Below, piece after piece: positions 10,528 to 22,385 of a DNA stretch of 38,509 nucleotides. The notes beneath the pieces were generated by a model. It saw nothing but the letters and a program-made list of their open reading frames with translations, did no database searches and was not told where the DNA came from. The stretch spans positions 30,458 through 68,966 of the forward strand of contig NW_014577951.1 of the NCBI RefSeq assembly GCF_000485595.1, in the 5' to 3' direction. The position numbers and the translations under genes are program-made. Source of the stretch: Priapulus caudatus. Its lineage: Eukaryota > Priapulida > Priapulimorpha > Priapulimorphida > Priapulidae. How positions within the stretch are numbered: position 1 is the first letter of the stretch; the number at the start of each line of letters is the position of its first letter.

Positions 10528-10617
10528 TATCAATAGTCCATAATAGAATCTAGAATCTAGAATCTATTAATCTTCTCAAATTCTATTTCTAGAATTTTCT
10601 ATTATGGACGCTTGATA
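10528..10617. mobile_element. 90-bp foldback element (right-arm copy)
   Basis: Counterpart of 2101-2190, with the same TATCAA ends and the same length, so it was present before the duplication. Confidence 0.5.
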
Positions 10618-11471
10618 GGCTTATTATACAACTATATGCCGAATATTTATAGACATGTTCTGCACCCAAATAGAATAAGCATATATTACGCACACATATT
10701 GGAGACCTCGTTTGCACACTAGTATTATACACCTATTATACGGGTTTTTTAATTTACACAGAATTACACGCGTGTATTGCTCTGGATTACGCCTAATGCG
10801 CTGAAGTTTAATTAATTTTAATCATAATATTTAACAGACGGTAGAGCAAAAGCATGGCGCTGAGAAACTAATCAACGAAAATCTCATCAACATTTACGAA
10901 ATTACTGAATTCGCGGCGTGCTATTAAATGGCGTGTAATCCATCCGCGATTGAGCCAGTCATTAGAGACCGAACCAGCTATGAAGTAAACTACCTTACCG
11001 TGTACTAAATCAGCACGCATGTCTTTCTTCCACACCTCGAGCGTCCTAATAAGTTCACGGACGATTAAAGAATTAGAAACCTGTTTAAGCTAATGCGGGT
11101 TGAAGTGGAATACTTCGTGAAGAAGTATAGAGGGAGCGCAATAACTTAGCTGCGGGGGGAAAGCTGACGAGCTGCGCTCATTTGCGCCTTGTGGTGGTCC
11201 AGCCGTGCGACATTCGTGGCACAAGGTCGTGAAGTACCGTCTGATATCGACAACGAGAAAAAAGTACGTAGTTTTCACGACGCCAGCGATGGCTACTCGA
11301 AATGTGCGAATCTCGAGCATTCTCGCGAGAAGTCACATTTATTGTTATCTCAGCCTCTCCCTCTCTCTACGCCACCGTCTATATAGTATAACATCATATA
11401 ATACTTAATACGCAATATATATAATTAATACGCGCTCATACTATCGCCTCCCTCCCTCTCCCTACCTCTAC

Positions 11472-11603
<132 letters not shown>

Positions 11604-12650
11604 CTTGCTTTCGCTCTTCAACTTAGACCGATCAGCAATCACGGAGGTATTCAAGATACAGTGTCTCATGATCTCACAGAAATTACTCTGTGATGTGTAC
11701 TGCCTTAACCGCTCCGCTCCTACGCGCTCACATCCGACATAGCGGATCGTACAATAGATCCGCAACGATCTTTACGTTATGATGAACCCGGGCAGCGGAG
11801 CTTTGCGCGCACTGAGGAGGATTTTCCTACCCGCGAACGACAATCAGCAAACGACATCAATTTTTCAAGGGGAAAAATCCGTTTTGCGCTGGAAGCGATG
11901 TACGCAGACAAGATATTAATGACGCCGCGTTGTGTAGTAGTCGGAATATAATGAAATCCACGAGCGGCGAAGTGTTGTAAGGGCTCGCGAGTCATATAAG
12001 CTTGGAATTTAGCTGAGCGGAAACGTCGCTTTTTGTGCGCACAGTTGGTAATTTTTATAAAGCCAAAACCCCAACGTTTCTAGCGAGTAAAATAACATAC
12101 ATTTCCAAATCGAACGTTTACGTTTTTTTAGGGTATTATTAGAATACTGCGGTGGGAAACCCCGTTTCCACGACCCGAGACAGCGATGAGAGAGCAGCCG
12201 CGTTCCAGCGGCTGCACACTGGAACGAGGTGAGATGAAATCTCTTTCGCCAACATTGACAGAAGGCGACAAAATGTGCAAATCTTCTGCCCGCCTGAAAT
12301 ATTTATTACATCGTCTTTACGCATCACGCACGCGTATCTCTTATTGCAATCTACTACTGTAGATGCCTCTGTGCCTCACAGCAGGCCTTCGGATGTCGCC
12401 GACTACGTAGCAGATACCCAGATGTCACAGACTACATAACAGGTCCCCAGATGATACAGACTACACAACATGTCCCTGTATTCCGCCACCTATGTAGCAA
12501 GTGACTTGTACAGAGATACGACGGACAACAGACACACGAAACTATGCGCAGACCGGCTCAAGCTTCGCTCACTACAAACATTTGTCTTCTGCAGAGCGAC
12601 CACAAATGTCAGGCAATAATTATGTGCCGATGTGTCGTATTTGACGGCGC

Positions 12651-12825
12651 AGTAGCAGCAGCAGTAGTAGTAGTAGTAGCAGCAGCAGCACCACCACCAC
12701 CATCAGCAGTAGAAGTAACAGCAGCAGCAGCAGTAGTAGTAGCAGCAGCAGTAGTAGCAGCAGCAGCAGCAGAAGGTGGAGGAGGAGCAGCAGCAGCAGC
12801 AGCACCAGCAAAAGCAGAGCAGCAG

Positions 12826-12864
<39 letters not shown>

Positions 12865-12950
12865 CAGCAGCAGTAGCAGCAACAACAACAGCAGTAGTAG
12901 CAGCACCACCACCAGGATCATTATCATCATCAGCATTAGCAGCAGCAGAC
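12651..12950 (+). repeat. CAG/GTA/CAC triplet array
   Basis: About 300 bases of CAG, TAG and CAC/ACC triplets stay in a triplet register with few breaks, so Ala-, Ser/Gln- and Leu-rich frames stay open. It marks the outer end of the right arm and belongs to the same sequence class as the arrays at 18690, 20292, 31845 and 37280. Confidence 0.93.
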
Positions 12951-13195
12951 ATCGGCGTAAGACAAGCCGCGGCCGGCCGGTGGGAGTGTGTGACCGCCGC
13001 AGCCGCCATGTTAACGCACAAATAAACAGCGTCTACGCACGGCTCGTTCAAGTGCGATCTGATGCTCGAAAGTCAAGAGCCATTCTGTGCGGTCGTACTG
13101 CTGTCATGAATCCCACGCGTGGTCCAGTCTATGCCGAAACCCCAGGGTAGCAAATACGTAACGCGGGGCGGAGATCTATGAAAGCCCAGAAGGCT

Positions 13196-13250
13196 CATGC
13201 GAAATGCGAAATGTGAAATGCGAAATGCGAAATGCGAAAATGCGAAATGA
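13196..13250 (+). repeat. 7-bp ATGCGAA tandem repeat, about 8 units
   Basis: Units ATGCGAA with single changes (ATGTGAA, one extra A). It lies about 20 bp outside the left end of the inverted-repeat element at 13272. Confidence 0.9.
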
Positions 13251-13271
13251 GAGAATGTGTTGGGCTTGACA

Positions 13272-13576
13272 AATCGCATGGCCGGTAATAATTACTACAA
13301 AGACAAAGATGGCGGCCATCTCGATTACAAACAATGAGGGTGAACAATTCACCTTCACATTCATTGAAAATCGTGGGTTTACGTTGGATAAACTTGTTAT
13401 AAAATCTTTAATTCAAGAGCACTAGCATGTTACCCGTCTTCGAAGGTTTTTTTGAATTGTGCATATTTGTTGTACAACAGTTCAGTAGACTTCCCATTAA
13501 TCGTCACATCTCATTGTTTGTAATCGAGTTGGCCGCCATCTTTGTCTTTGTAGTAATTAATACCGGCCATGCGATT
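13272..13576. mobile_element. 305-bp element with 67-bp terminal inverted repeats
   Basis: The ends 13272-13338 and 13510-13576 are reverse complements with 65 of 67 positions matching, around a 171-bp AT-rich centre. Each repeat contains CAAAGATGGCGGCCA, a close match to the YY1/Pho-type motif (AAGATGGCGGC). Size and structure fit a non-autonomous DNA transposon (MITE). No convincing target-site duplication is seen (left flank TTGACA, right flank ATAGAT) and no transposase is encoded. High identity of the ends suggests either youth or gene conversion. Family not recognised. Confidence 0.75.
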
Positions 13577-13962
13577 ATAGATATATCCCGCCTAGACTCT
13601 CTCCCTATTTCCTCATCTCGTTAATAGATCCATTAGATCTCGTAAAGGTTGATGAAGTAACGAGACGTCGTACCAGTCTATGGCTCGCGGATTCGTGCAG
13701 CGTCCGGAAAACGCGGCGTTTCAATTCTGTCGGTTTTCTCTCTGTCGGGTTTTGTTCTAGACTCGTAGTAAACGCTTTGACGTAATCGCATTACACGCGC
13801 GCTGAACGCCGCTTGTGTTGCGGTGCGGCAACACCGGAGAGCGCATAGATATCTCATGGTCGGCGCTCACACGACGCGGCGTCTTATGTATAATTTGTAT
13901 GTAAAATTAGAAGGGGGGAAATGCGACGAGGACAGTATACAGTATAGCCTCAGTAGTGAGAC
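13577..13962. other. Unassigned stretch
   Basis: Mixed-composition, CpG-containing DNA; nothing recognised. Confidence 0.5.
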
Positions 13963-13993
13963 AGCGAGAGAGAGAGAGAGAGAGAGAAAAAAA

Positions 13994-14026
<33 letters not shown>

Positions 14027-14050
14027 CGCGCGCGAAAGAGTGAGTGAGAG
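13963..14050 (+). repeat. (GA)n microsatellite with poly-A break
   Basis: GA runs either side of a run of nine A (13987-13995). Confidence 0.95.
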
Positions 14051-14185
14051 AACAAAGTGGAGAGCGATAGCCGCTTCATACTGTGCGAAACTCATGTACT
14101 TCCTCCAGTACGCGTGCGTGTGAGCGTGCACGCGTACATGTCTGTATGTGCGTGTGTGCGTGATTGCGTGCGCGTGAGCGGTGGG

Positions 14186-15440
14186 GTGGGAGACAGATGA
14201 GCGGTTTCGTTGTCCAGCGTCCGCACGTGTAGCGATGTAAAAACGGTCAATAATTGTCACATTCGCTCGCAATCGCAGCTCGGCGCGCCATGCTAAGCAG
14301 CGTAAGTCACGAGAAGCGAAACTCACTCATCACAAGCGTCGAATGCTTCCTGCGCGGAATGATATCATCACACATACTCGCGTCGATATACTGCGTTCGT
14401 CGGCCGATGCACGCGCGCAATGTAGTACCGCAAATAAACAGAAACAGCATAAAATAGATATGTTTTAATGTACTATTTCGGATGGTGCCAAAAGTGAAAA
14501 TTTCCATCGATGGGGTGGCCTAAGCTTCCCCAGCGAGGAGAGGAAGGAGAGGGGCTGCAGCCATCGGAGAGGAATCAGTACCTCGTCGAGGAATCTATAT
14601 ATGAATGTATGTTATAAGAACAAAATTCGCAGTCGCTCTTCATCTGTATAGTCTCTTCATCTTCATAGTAGTGAGACACCTGTGTGGACTTATGATGAGG
14701 ACAATCAGCTGATTTATCTGTGCATAGTATATATTGCAATACAGAAATAGTTATAATTTATAGCAATCTGCAGTTCCAAACACGAAAGATGCCATTTTAA
14801 ACCTTTGTTTTAAAAATTTAAAAAACAACTCGCATCCCTTTCATTTTAGATAGCCTTTAGTCCCTTACCCGCAATGTTATTTTAACCCCCCCCCTCAACT
14901 TGTCGGGTCGTCAATGCTCTAGTATCGGGCTATCTCTGGTGCAATCACCGTGTATTACATAATTGCGGAAATAATTTACGTCGTTCAAATATTAATGATG
15001 ATTGAGGTACAAATGACCGAGTGAATTCACTGAATAGTGAATTCTCATGCTCCAACCGCAACGCCATCGCGACATTCTAAACGAAGGATTACACGCCATA
15101 TCGGATGTAAACCACCGAGCTAGGCGCACATAGTGGCGCCACAATCACACGCTATAGCAACGGTTCGAATTACCACCAATAAAGGCGAAATTATTCAGGG
15201 ATAAAGCGGATGGCTGTACAATGAGACCTGTCCGTCCGTGCACTGTGTTGCATGGCTGACCCACTCATGGCGCATTCCTACCGGTCTCCGGCCAACACAG
15301 CAGACGTGATTAGACGATAGCATCTCTATAGTGAGCGGTCACGTCTTCCTTTGGGGGAAAATGGGGCGAAACTCTCGTAAGTAAACGACGCGCTGCTGCT
15401 GCTGCTAACAATGCGCAAATGTGATTTGCCAATACATACA
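14186..15440. other. Unassigned stretch
   Basis: Single-copy DNA without a credible gene. It holds a C9 run (14886-14894) and a small perfect dyad around 15023-15046 (GAATTCACT-GAAT-AGTGAATTC). Confidence 0.5.
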
Positions 15441-15448
15441 TGCATTCC

Positions 15449-16160
15449 CCCCCCCCCATCTCACTTTCGCTCTCTGCCTTCCGTCTCTCTTTCTCTCACA
15501 CTCTCACTCTCGCTGTCACTCTCGCTCACAGATGCACGCATAGATGAACGCTCACATGCACGTACACACGCGCGAGCTCTCAGTCTCTCGCTCGCTCATT
15601 CACTTTCTCCTCCACTTTCTCATTCTTATCTCTTTATCACTCACTCGCTCACTCGCTCACTCGCTCACTCGCTCCCCCATTCACTCACTCACTCACTCAT
15701 TCATTCACTCACGCACTCACTCACTCACTCACTCACTCACTCACTCACTCACTCACTCACTCACTCACTCACCAACTCAACTTCACTCACCGCACTCACT
15801 ACTCACTCACTCACTCACATTCACTCACTCACTCACTCACTCACTCACTCACTCACTCACTCACTCACTCACTCACTCACTCCTCACTCACTCACCCATC
15901 TCACTCACTCACTCCACTCACTCACTCACTCACTCACTCACTTCACTTCACTCACTCACTCATTAACTCATTCATCACTCACATCACTCACGTCACTCAC
16001 TCACTCACTCACTCACTCACGCACGCACGCACGCACGCACACACTCACGTACACACTCACCGACTCACGCACGCACCACGCACTTACTCACTCATTCCTT
16101 CTTTCACCCTTTTCTCTCTGTCTGTCTCTCTCTCTCTCTCGCTCTCTCTCTTTCTCTTTC
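15449..16160 (+). repeat. (ACTC)n tetranucleotide array with CT and GCAC flanks
   Basis: A C9 run and CT tract lead into about 380 bases of ACTC repeats (15637-16015) with single-base slips, then GCAC units (16018-16077) and another CT tract (16112-16160). The 265-residue Ser/Leu/Thr/His frame is repeat translation. Confidence 0.96.
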
Positions 16161-16204
16161 CGTCTCCCCCACAGAAGCATTATCGGTAATCGGCGTACAG
16201 AGAG

Positions 16205-16500
16205 ATAATGGTTAATCGGGGCTCAGTGCGGGAGACCCTAACTTCACCTTCCTAAAGGTCGGCTCTGACGTGGGATTACCCATTCCTCGCCGGTGAAAGC
16301 CCCAGCAAAGCCCAGGCCGTGTCACGGCGCAATCTGCGCCAATACGGTGCGATACACACACGCGGGTCTTCCCAGTGTTACAAGGAACGAGGTCACGCTA
16401 GATGCGCCAGCAAGTCTACCTCCGGGGAATTGTGGCGGGCGCACATCCCCCTCCCCGTGCGCGCATTTGTCCTGTAGCGCATAAAGGGTTAAAGCCTAAT
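16205..16500. other. Non-repetitive 300-bp segment between two arrays, possible repeat-element relic
   Basis: A GC-rich, complex segment sits between the ACTC array and the GT array. A short word near 16219-16232 (GGGCTCAGTGCGGG) resembles a tRNA A box, as in tRNA-derived SINEs, but no matching B box is found 30-40 bp downstream. A 63-residue frame (16293-16484) resembles nothing I can name. It could be a SINE or LINE fragment, or unique sequence. Confidence 0.25.
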
Positions 16501-16517
16501 AAGCCCATAATAACCTG

Positions 16518-17022
<505 letters not shown>

Positions 17023-17537
17023 GATTCCGCAGGAGAGGAAATTCCGCAGTAGTTTACGACACAGTGTCATTGTCGTTGTCTGAGTGGATATAGCAGATGC
17101 TGGCGGCGGGCGGGAAGTGCATCGGCTGCGTGTTTATATGCAAAGTAGCAGGTTGTATAGCGGCGCCGCCGGATGCGACAAACGTTGACGGAAAGAATTA
17201 TACACCTGTTATATATACTACACTTTAGAAATAGCTATATACGATACCCGAGAAGAGACTCTTCACGTTATCGCCGTACGAATGAACGATCACTTGCGAA
17301 TACTAACACCGGAAATTAAACACCGTCATAAGGCGTCATTAATTAGTAACGCACGCAGATTAAATGCCATCATATCAGAGTTCATGATTAGAATGAGATG
17401 CATGTACGTATCATCGTAAATCGATCGCACACAACGCTTCACTGGACGCAGTCCGGATATTATTCCTGAAGACGTCATATGTTGATCATAGACGATACGA
17501 TTAACTTCTAAACGATGTGCATCACGTTAATTCCTAG
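17023..17537. other. Unassigned stretch
   Basis: Single-copy DNA, AT-rich towards the middle; nothing recognised. Confidence 0.5.
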
Positions 17538-17550
17538 ATCGACGCACGCT

Positions 17551-17598
<48 letters not shown>

Positions 17599-17701
17599 TG
17601 CACACACACACACACACACACACACATACTGGCGCACACGCACGCACGCACGCGCACACACAAACACACTCGCGCGCATGCACGCACACACACAACGTCG
17701 C

Positions 17702-17737
<36 letters not shown>

Positions 17738-17740
17738 GAG
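17538..17740 (+). repeat. (GCAC)n / (CA)n compound array
   Basis: GCAC units at both ends with CA in the centre. Confidence 0.97.
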
Positions 17741-18655
17741 CATGGGATTTTGATTGATTAGCTACGATATCGCTGCATCTTCCTTGCTGTTATCTGGGTC
17801 CGCGGTTCAACCCCAACACATGTTTATCCTCGTTGCCTCCTCCTTTGTCCTCGGCGTAAAGAGATGGCATACTTGCGCCACGCGTCGTCGCACGGCGCGT
17901 CCTGTCTGCCATGTAAATACCCTGATGAAGTCGCGATCGTTCGGTGACATCTTGACATTTTGAGCAATGTATTATTCATACAGCGTAAACACACACGCGC
18001 GCGCCCACGCGTGCACGCACGCACGCATGCACAGGGCGACTCCAAGCGTTGATCAGTTTATTTAAAGAAATGACTTCGCATGTTTTCCCAACCGTTTTCG
18101 TATTTTCTCGACCATTCTGATATGGCAGTCCTTGCGTAACATCAAATGCATACACTAGGGCTAACATAATTATCTTTAATGATTCAAATATTATTTTTTT
18201 CACCAAAATGCGCACTTTTCTGCATTTAAAAGTATATTTGCATACATGTCAACGTCACGACAACGTTATTCTTGCATCTCACGAGATGCCTTCGCTTCGT
18301 GTCATGTCCCTACACTAAGTTACCATAAACTACATGTCAGGATAACGTACTAGTAGAGAAATTTACGTCACGTAAACAGGTGTACTTGTTTTGTTGCAGC
18401 ACTTACCTACATCACTACTGCTATATCATTTTTTTCGAATCTTAGGAATGCAGCCACAAGTTTGCAGTTTATTTGCCGTTATTTGCTGTTTTATAGACTA
18501 CAACAACACAAACTCGTAGTAATTTTTATGCTAGAGTAATCAGTGCTATGTCCGCTAACAGGTGAGACCTAATATGTATGAATTTTTTCTATTTATAGAT
18601 TATCATATAAATATATAATTATATTTATAGGTGAGAATTTTAAACTGTACGCGTT
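17741..18655. other. Unassigned stretch
   Basis: Single-copy, AT-rich DNA with a small GCGC/GCAC patch at 17995-18030. The 19-base word at 17973-17991 recurs at 27297-27315. Confidence 0.5.
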
Positions 18656-18689
18656 ATCACTGCGCGCGCGTAACCGCTACTTGTCACTG

Positions 18690-19915
18690 CCACTTCCGCT
18701 GCTCCAGCTGCGGCTGCCGCCTGCTTTCCTCCGCGTACCGCCTCCGCCGCTCTACAGGCACCGCTAGCTGCTGCTTACTGCCGCTAATCGCGGCTACCGC
18801 GCTACTGCTACTACCGGCCGCTACCGCTGCTAACCGCCGCTAACCGCTGCCTAACCGCTTGCTACTGCTGCTACCCGCCGCTACGGCCGCTAACTGCTGC
18901 TACGCGCTGCTACCGGCGCTAACTGCTTCTAACCGCTGCTACCGCCCGCTTATCGCCGCTACTGCTGCTACCCGCTGCTACCTGCCGCTACTGCACTACC
19001 GCCGCCGCTACCGCGCGCTACTGCTGCTAAACACCGCTGCTACTGCCGCTACCTGGCTGCTACCGCTGCTACTGCCGCTACTGCTTGGCTACTCGCTGCT
19101 ACCGCTGCTACATTTACCTCGCGGGCGACCGGCCGCGGGACAGCGCTACTGCTGCTATGCCGCTATGCGCGCTACCGCGCGCTACTGCTACTACCGCGCT
19201 GACCGCCTGCTACCTGCGCTACCGCTGCTGACACCGCTGCTACTGCTGCTAACCGCGCCGCTCCGCGCATACTGCTGTACCGCTGCTACCGCCGCACTGC
19301 TGCTAACCGCTGCTACCCATGCCGCTACGCCGCTACCTGCTGCTAGCCGCTGCTACCGCCGCTACTGCTAACTACCGAAGCCGCTACCGCTGCTTACCGC
19401 TGCTATCTGCTGCTACTGCCTGCTACTGCTAGCTACTGGCTGCTACTCGCTGCTAACCGCTGCTACCGCGCTACTGCTGCCTAATACCGCTGCTACTGGC
19501 TGCTACCGCCGCTACCGCTGCTACCGCTGGGCTAAGCGCAAGCTGCACGCTGCTACTGCTGCTACCTGGCTAGCCGCTGCTACTTGCTGCTAACCGCGTA
19601 CCTGCTGCTACCGCTGCTGGACGCGCCGCTACTTGCTGCGCTACCTGCACGCCGCCGACCCTCTACGCCGCTACCGATGCTACTGCTGCTAACGCGCACC
19701 GCTGACTACTGCTGGCTACCCGCCGGTACCGCCCGCCGCTATCGCTGCTACGGCGACCGCTACTACCCGGCTGCTACCGCCGCTACGCTGCTTGCCGCCG
19801 CTACGCCGCCCGCTAACCGCTGCTACCGCCGCTACCGCTGCTACCGCTGCTACCGCCGCTGCCGCCGCTACCGCCGCTACCGCTGCTACTGCTGCTACTG
19901 CTGCCGCTGCGACTG
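18690..19915 (+). repeat. 1.2 kb degenerate GCTACYGCYGCTAAC-type triplet array
   Basis: CTG, CCG and CTA triplets joined as GCTACNGC words, with many 1-base slips that shift register. It is the largest member of the window's CTG/CTA family and much more GC-rich than its neighbours. Leu/Ala-rich frames over it are not genes. Confidence 0.95.
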
Positions 19916-19929
19916 CGACAGAATCGCGT

Positions 19930-20290
19930 CAACGATGATTTGATACTAATCCTCAAACAAATCAATTACGACAACATATCACGGTTCGGTTCGCCGGCAA
20001 CTTCGACAACAAAAACGCCGCGTTAACGCATCCGCGTCGACTAATTGCAGACGACTGCCATTTTGCGACATTGATCGCCACGGAGAGCGCAGCGCCCTCA
20101 CTGCGTGTGCGGCGGACGCGGCGATCAACTATGATAAGCAGCGAGCGGCGGCACGCTCGAATCCGATAATAAATATGTGGCTTCTTACTGTAGTGTCGGT
20201 GATTGCCGGGTGAAGCTCGGTGTGGAGGTGACCGGGTAACATTGTGGGCGGGGGAAGGAAGCCATGCGGGAAGAAGAATGATTGTGATTT
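19930..20290. other. Unassigned stretch between two triplet arrays
   Basis: Complex CpG-containing sequence. A 129-residue minus-strand frame (19962-20351) runs into the next array and has no recognisable features. Confidence 0.45.
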
Positions 20291-20291
20291 C

Positions 20292-20520
20292 AATTGCTGC
20301 TGCTGCTGTTGTTGCTGCTTTTATCACGGCTACTGCTATTGCTCCCGCCACTGCTACTGCTACTGCTACTGCTACTGCTACTGCTACTGCTACTGCTACT
20401 GCTACTGGCGCTGCTACTGCTACTGGCGCTGCTACTGCTAATGCTGTTGCTGCTACTGCTACTGCTGTTGCTGCTACTGCTGCTGCTATTGCTTATGCCG
20501 CATTCTCTGCTCTTGCTGTT
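20292..20520 (+). repeat. (CTACTG)n hexamer array
   Basis: Very regular CTGCTA hexamers in the centre (20350-20405), with GCGCTG and TTGCTG variants outside. It has fewer slips than the neighbouring 18690 array. Confidence 0.95.
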
Positions 20521-20721
20521 TAGGGAAGTGGTTTATATGTAATCATGTTCGGCAGTACGTGATTACTGCACCACTGAGAAATGACTCATTACACAGGCAA
20601 ACAGGAACGTATGCGATGACATCTCGTTATAACTATACATCCTTAATGTGTGATAATGTCGTAAGCATTGACCGCCATCCCATCCCCATGCAGATCTAAC
20701 GTGTAGGCTACTTAGCCAATG

Positions 20722-20800
20722 TGTGCGTGCGTGCGCGCTTGCTCTGTTAAATACGTAAATGCGTGCGTGCGTGCGTAGCGTGCGTACGCCTGTGCGTATG
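20722..20800 (+). repeat. GTGC/GCGT-rich short array
   Basis: Two GTGCGTGC clusters (20722-20738, 20759-20800). Confidence 0.85.
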
Positions 20801-21683
20801 AGGACGTATACGTGTGTACTTCTCTATATAGGTCTTAGAAACTGACAGGTAAATATCCATTCACGCTCTCTGAATAGCTTACCTATTCATCGCCTTCGAA
20901 CAAACCAGGACAAAGGTGCGATGCGGATAAAAGAAGCCAGACTGACCTAAAACCTCCGGGGGAGGGAAAAGGAAGCTGAGCGCGGCCGAGAATAACGCGA
21001 AAACGAGAATATAATGCAATTTATCCAAATAGCGCAAAAAAACCACACACAATTGTTAGCGCACATACGGAATAGCACGTCTTTTGCGGAACGTGATTCG
21101 ACTCAACGAGTAAACGGCACGTGTGTAAAGACCGTTATATTAACGGGTAAACCGTAAGCAGATTAGTGAGTCAGGCCGAGTGGAGGGTGCGAAAATGACA
21201 CATGGCAAATTTCGGAATCGAATATAAAACATCTCGAAGCAATGCGAGTAAGAACTTTTACAGCCCCCGCGGGTATCCCGGCTTTATCACGTTTGGCCAC
21301 ACGATAACTAACTACATGGGAAAACATCAACTAACGATAGGAAGGGAGAGGATGGAAATGTGGAGACGAATGTGACGGGGTAAGACAAAAACTTGCGATG
21401 TGAGAGGGGGTGAATAGATGGCAGGAAGCACCAGGAATGTGTGAGCGGTCGAAGAGGAACCCCCCCCCCCAGAGTGGAGAGAAGGGGTACGGATAGAGCG
21501 GGTATAAACACCGCATTAGTAAGAGAAACGTTGGTGGAGGAAACCCCACACGAGGAGTGATAGAGAGATGAGGTGACCACAAATCCACGCAAATTAATCC
21601 CCCACGAAAGTTTTGCGCGTATTACACATTGCTACGGAGACAGAGAACAACCAGCCCACTCCAGAGGCTCATTATTTAGGCAT
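20801..21683. other. Unassigned stretch
   Basis: Single-copy DNA. A purine-rich patch at 21335-21560 contains a C10 run (21461-21470). No gene seen. Confidence 0.5.
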
Positions 21684-21760
21684 ACGCACGCACGCACGCA
21701 GGCACGCACGCACGCACGCACGCACGCACCCACGCACGCACGCACAAAGCACGCACGCAT
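21684..21760 (+). repeat. (GCAC)n microsatellite
   Basis: GCAC units with GGCAC, CCCAC and AAGC variants. Confidence 0.95.
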
Positions 21761-22167
21761 CGCAGTAGTAATATCGAGCATTATCCAGCCGACAGCCAGA
21801 CGAACTAACACTCTGAGGAAATTCAAAACGATATCGACATCTGAGTCCACGCAAATAAGGTTACGTACGAAGCCCAGTGTGCATCGGTAACATAGCAACG
21901 TCGTCGCCTCATCCATAGCCAGCCAGCTACGTCCACTTTTTACACCAACCTCTCCAGCTTCTCCACCATCCCCCTCGCTCCTCCTTCCTCCCACCCCGAC
22001 GATCGTGCCTTGCCAGACACGTACACAGCTCGTCAACAAGAAAGTAATGCAGTAAGATCGATTTGACTACATCTTGTTAGGCGAACGCCTTCCGCTTGCA
22101 GGCATGTATCAAGTAAGAACCCTCGCACGGTGATTGAAAATTCTACTCACGGGGTCGGCTGCGCCCT

Positions 22168-22385
22168 GTCTCTCTCCCGATCGCTCCCCTACCGCTTTAT
22201 CGCTCTTATTTTCTTTGCTTCTACCTGTCTTTCTGCCACACACACTCTCTCACTCTCTTACTATCTCGCGCTTTCTCTCTCCTTTTTTTCTTTTCTGCTC
22301 TCTCTCTCTCTCTTCGTCTCTTTCTCTCTTTCTCTCTTTCTCTCTTTCTCTCTCGCTCTCTCTATCTATCGTATTTTCTTTCTCT
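22168..22385 (+). repeat. Polypyrimidine tract with (TTTCTCTC)n
   Basis: CT-rich throughout, with a regular 8-bp TTTCTCTC unit at 22318-22352. Confidence 0.92.

Noticed and set aside
13427-13624. Small hydrophobic protein within the 305-bp element
   Set aside because: The frame runs through the terminal repeat and its composition follows AT-rich DNA.
15115-15190. tRNA candidate from GGTTCGAATT
   Set aside because: The B box is incomplete and the upstream sequence does not fold into a cloverleaf.
17735-17815. tRNA candidate from a B-box-like GGTTCAACCCC
   Set aside because: No pairing acceptor stem, no convincing A box at the right distance, and no anticodon arm.
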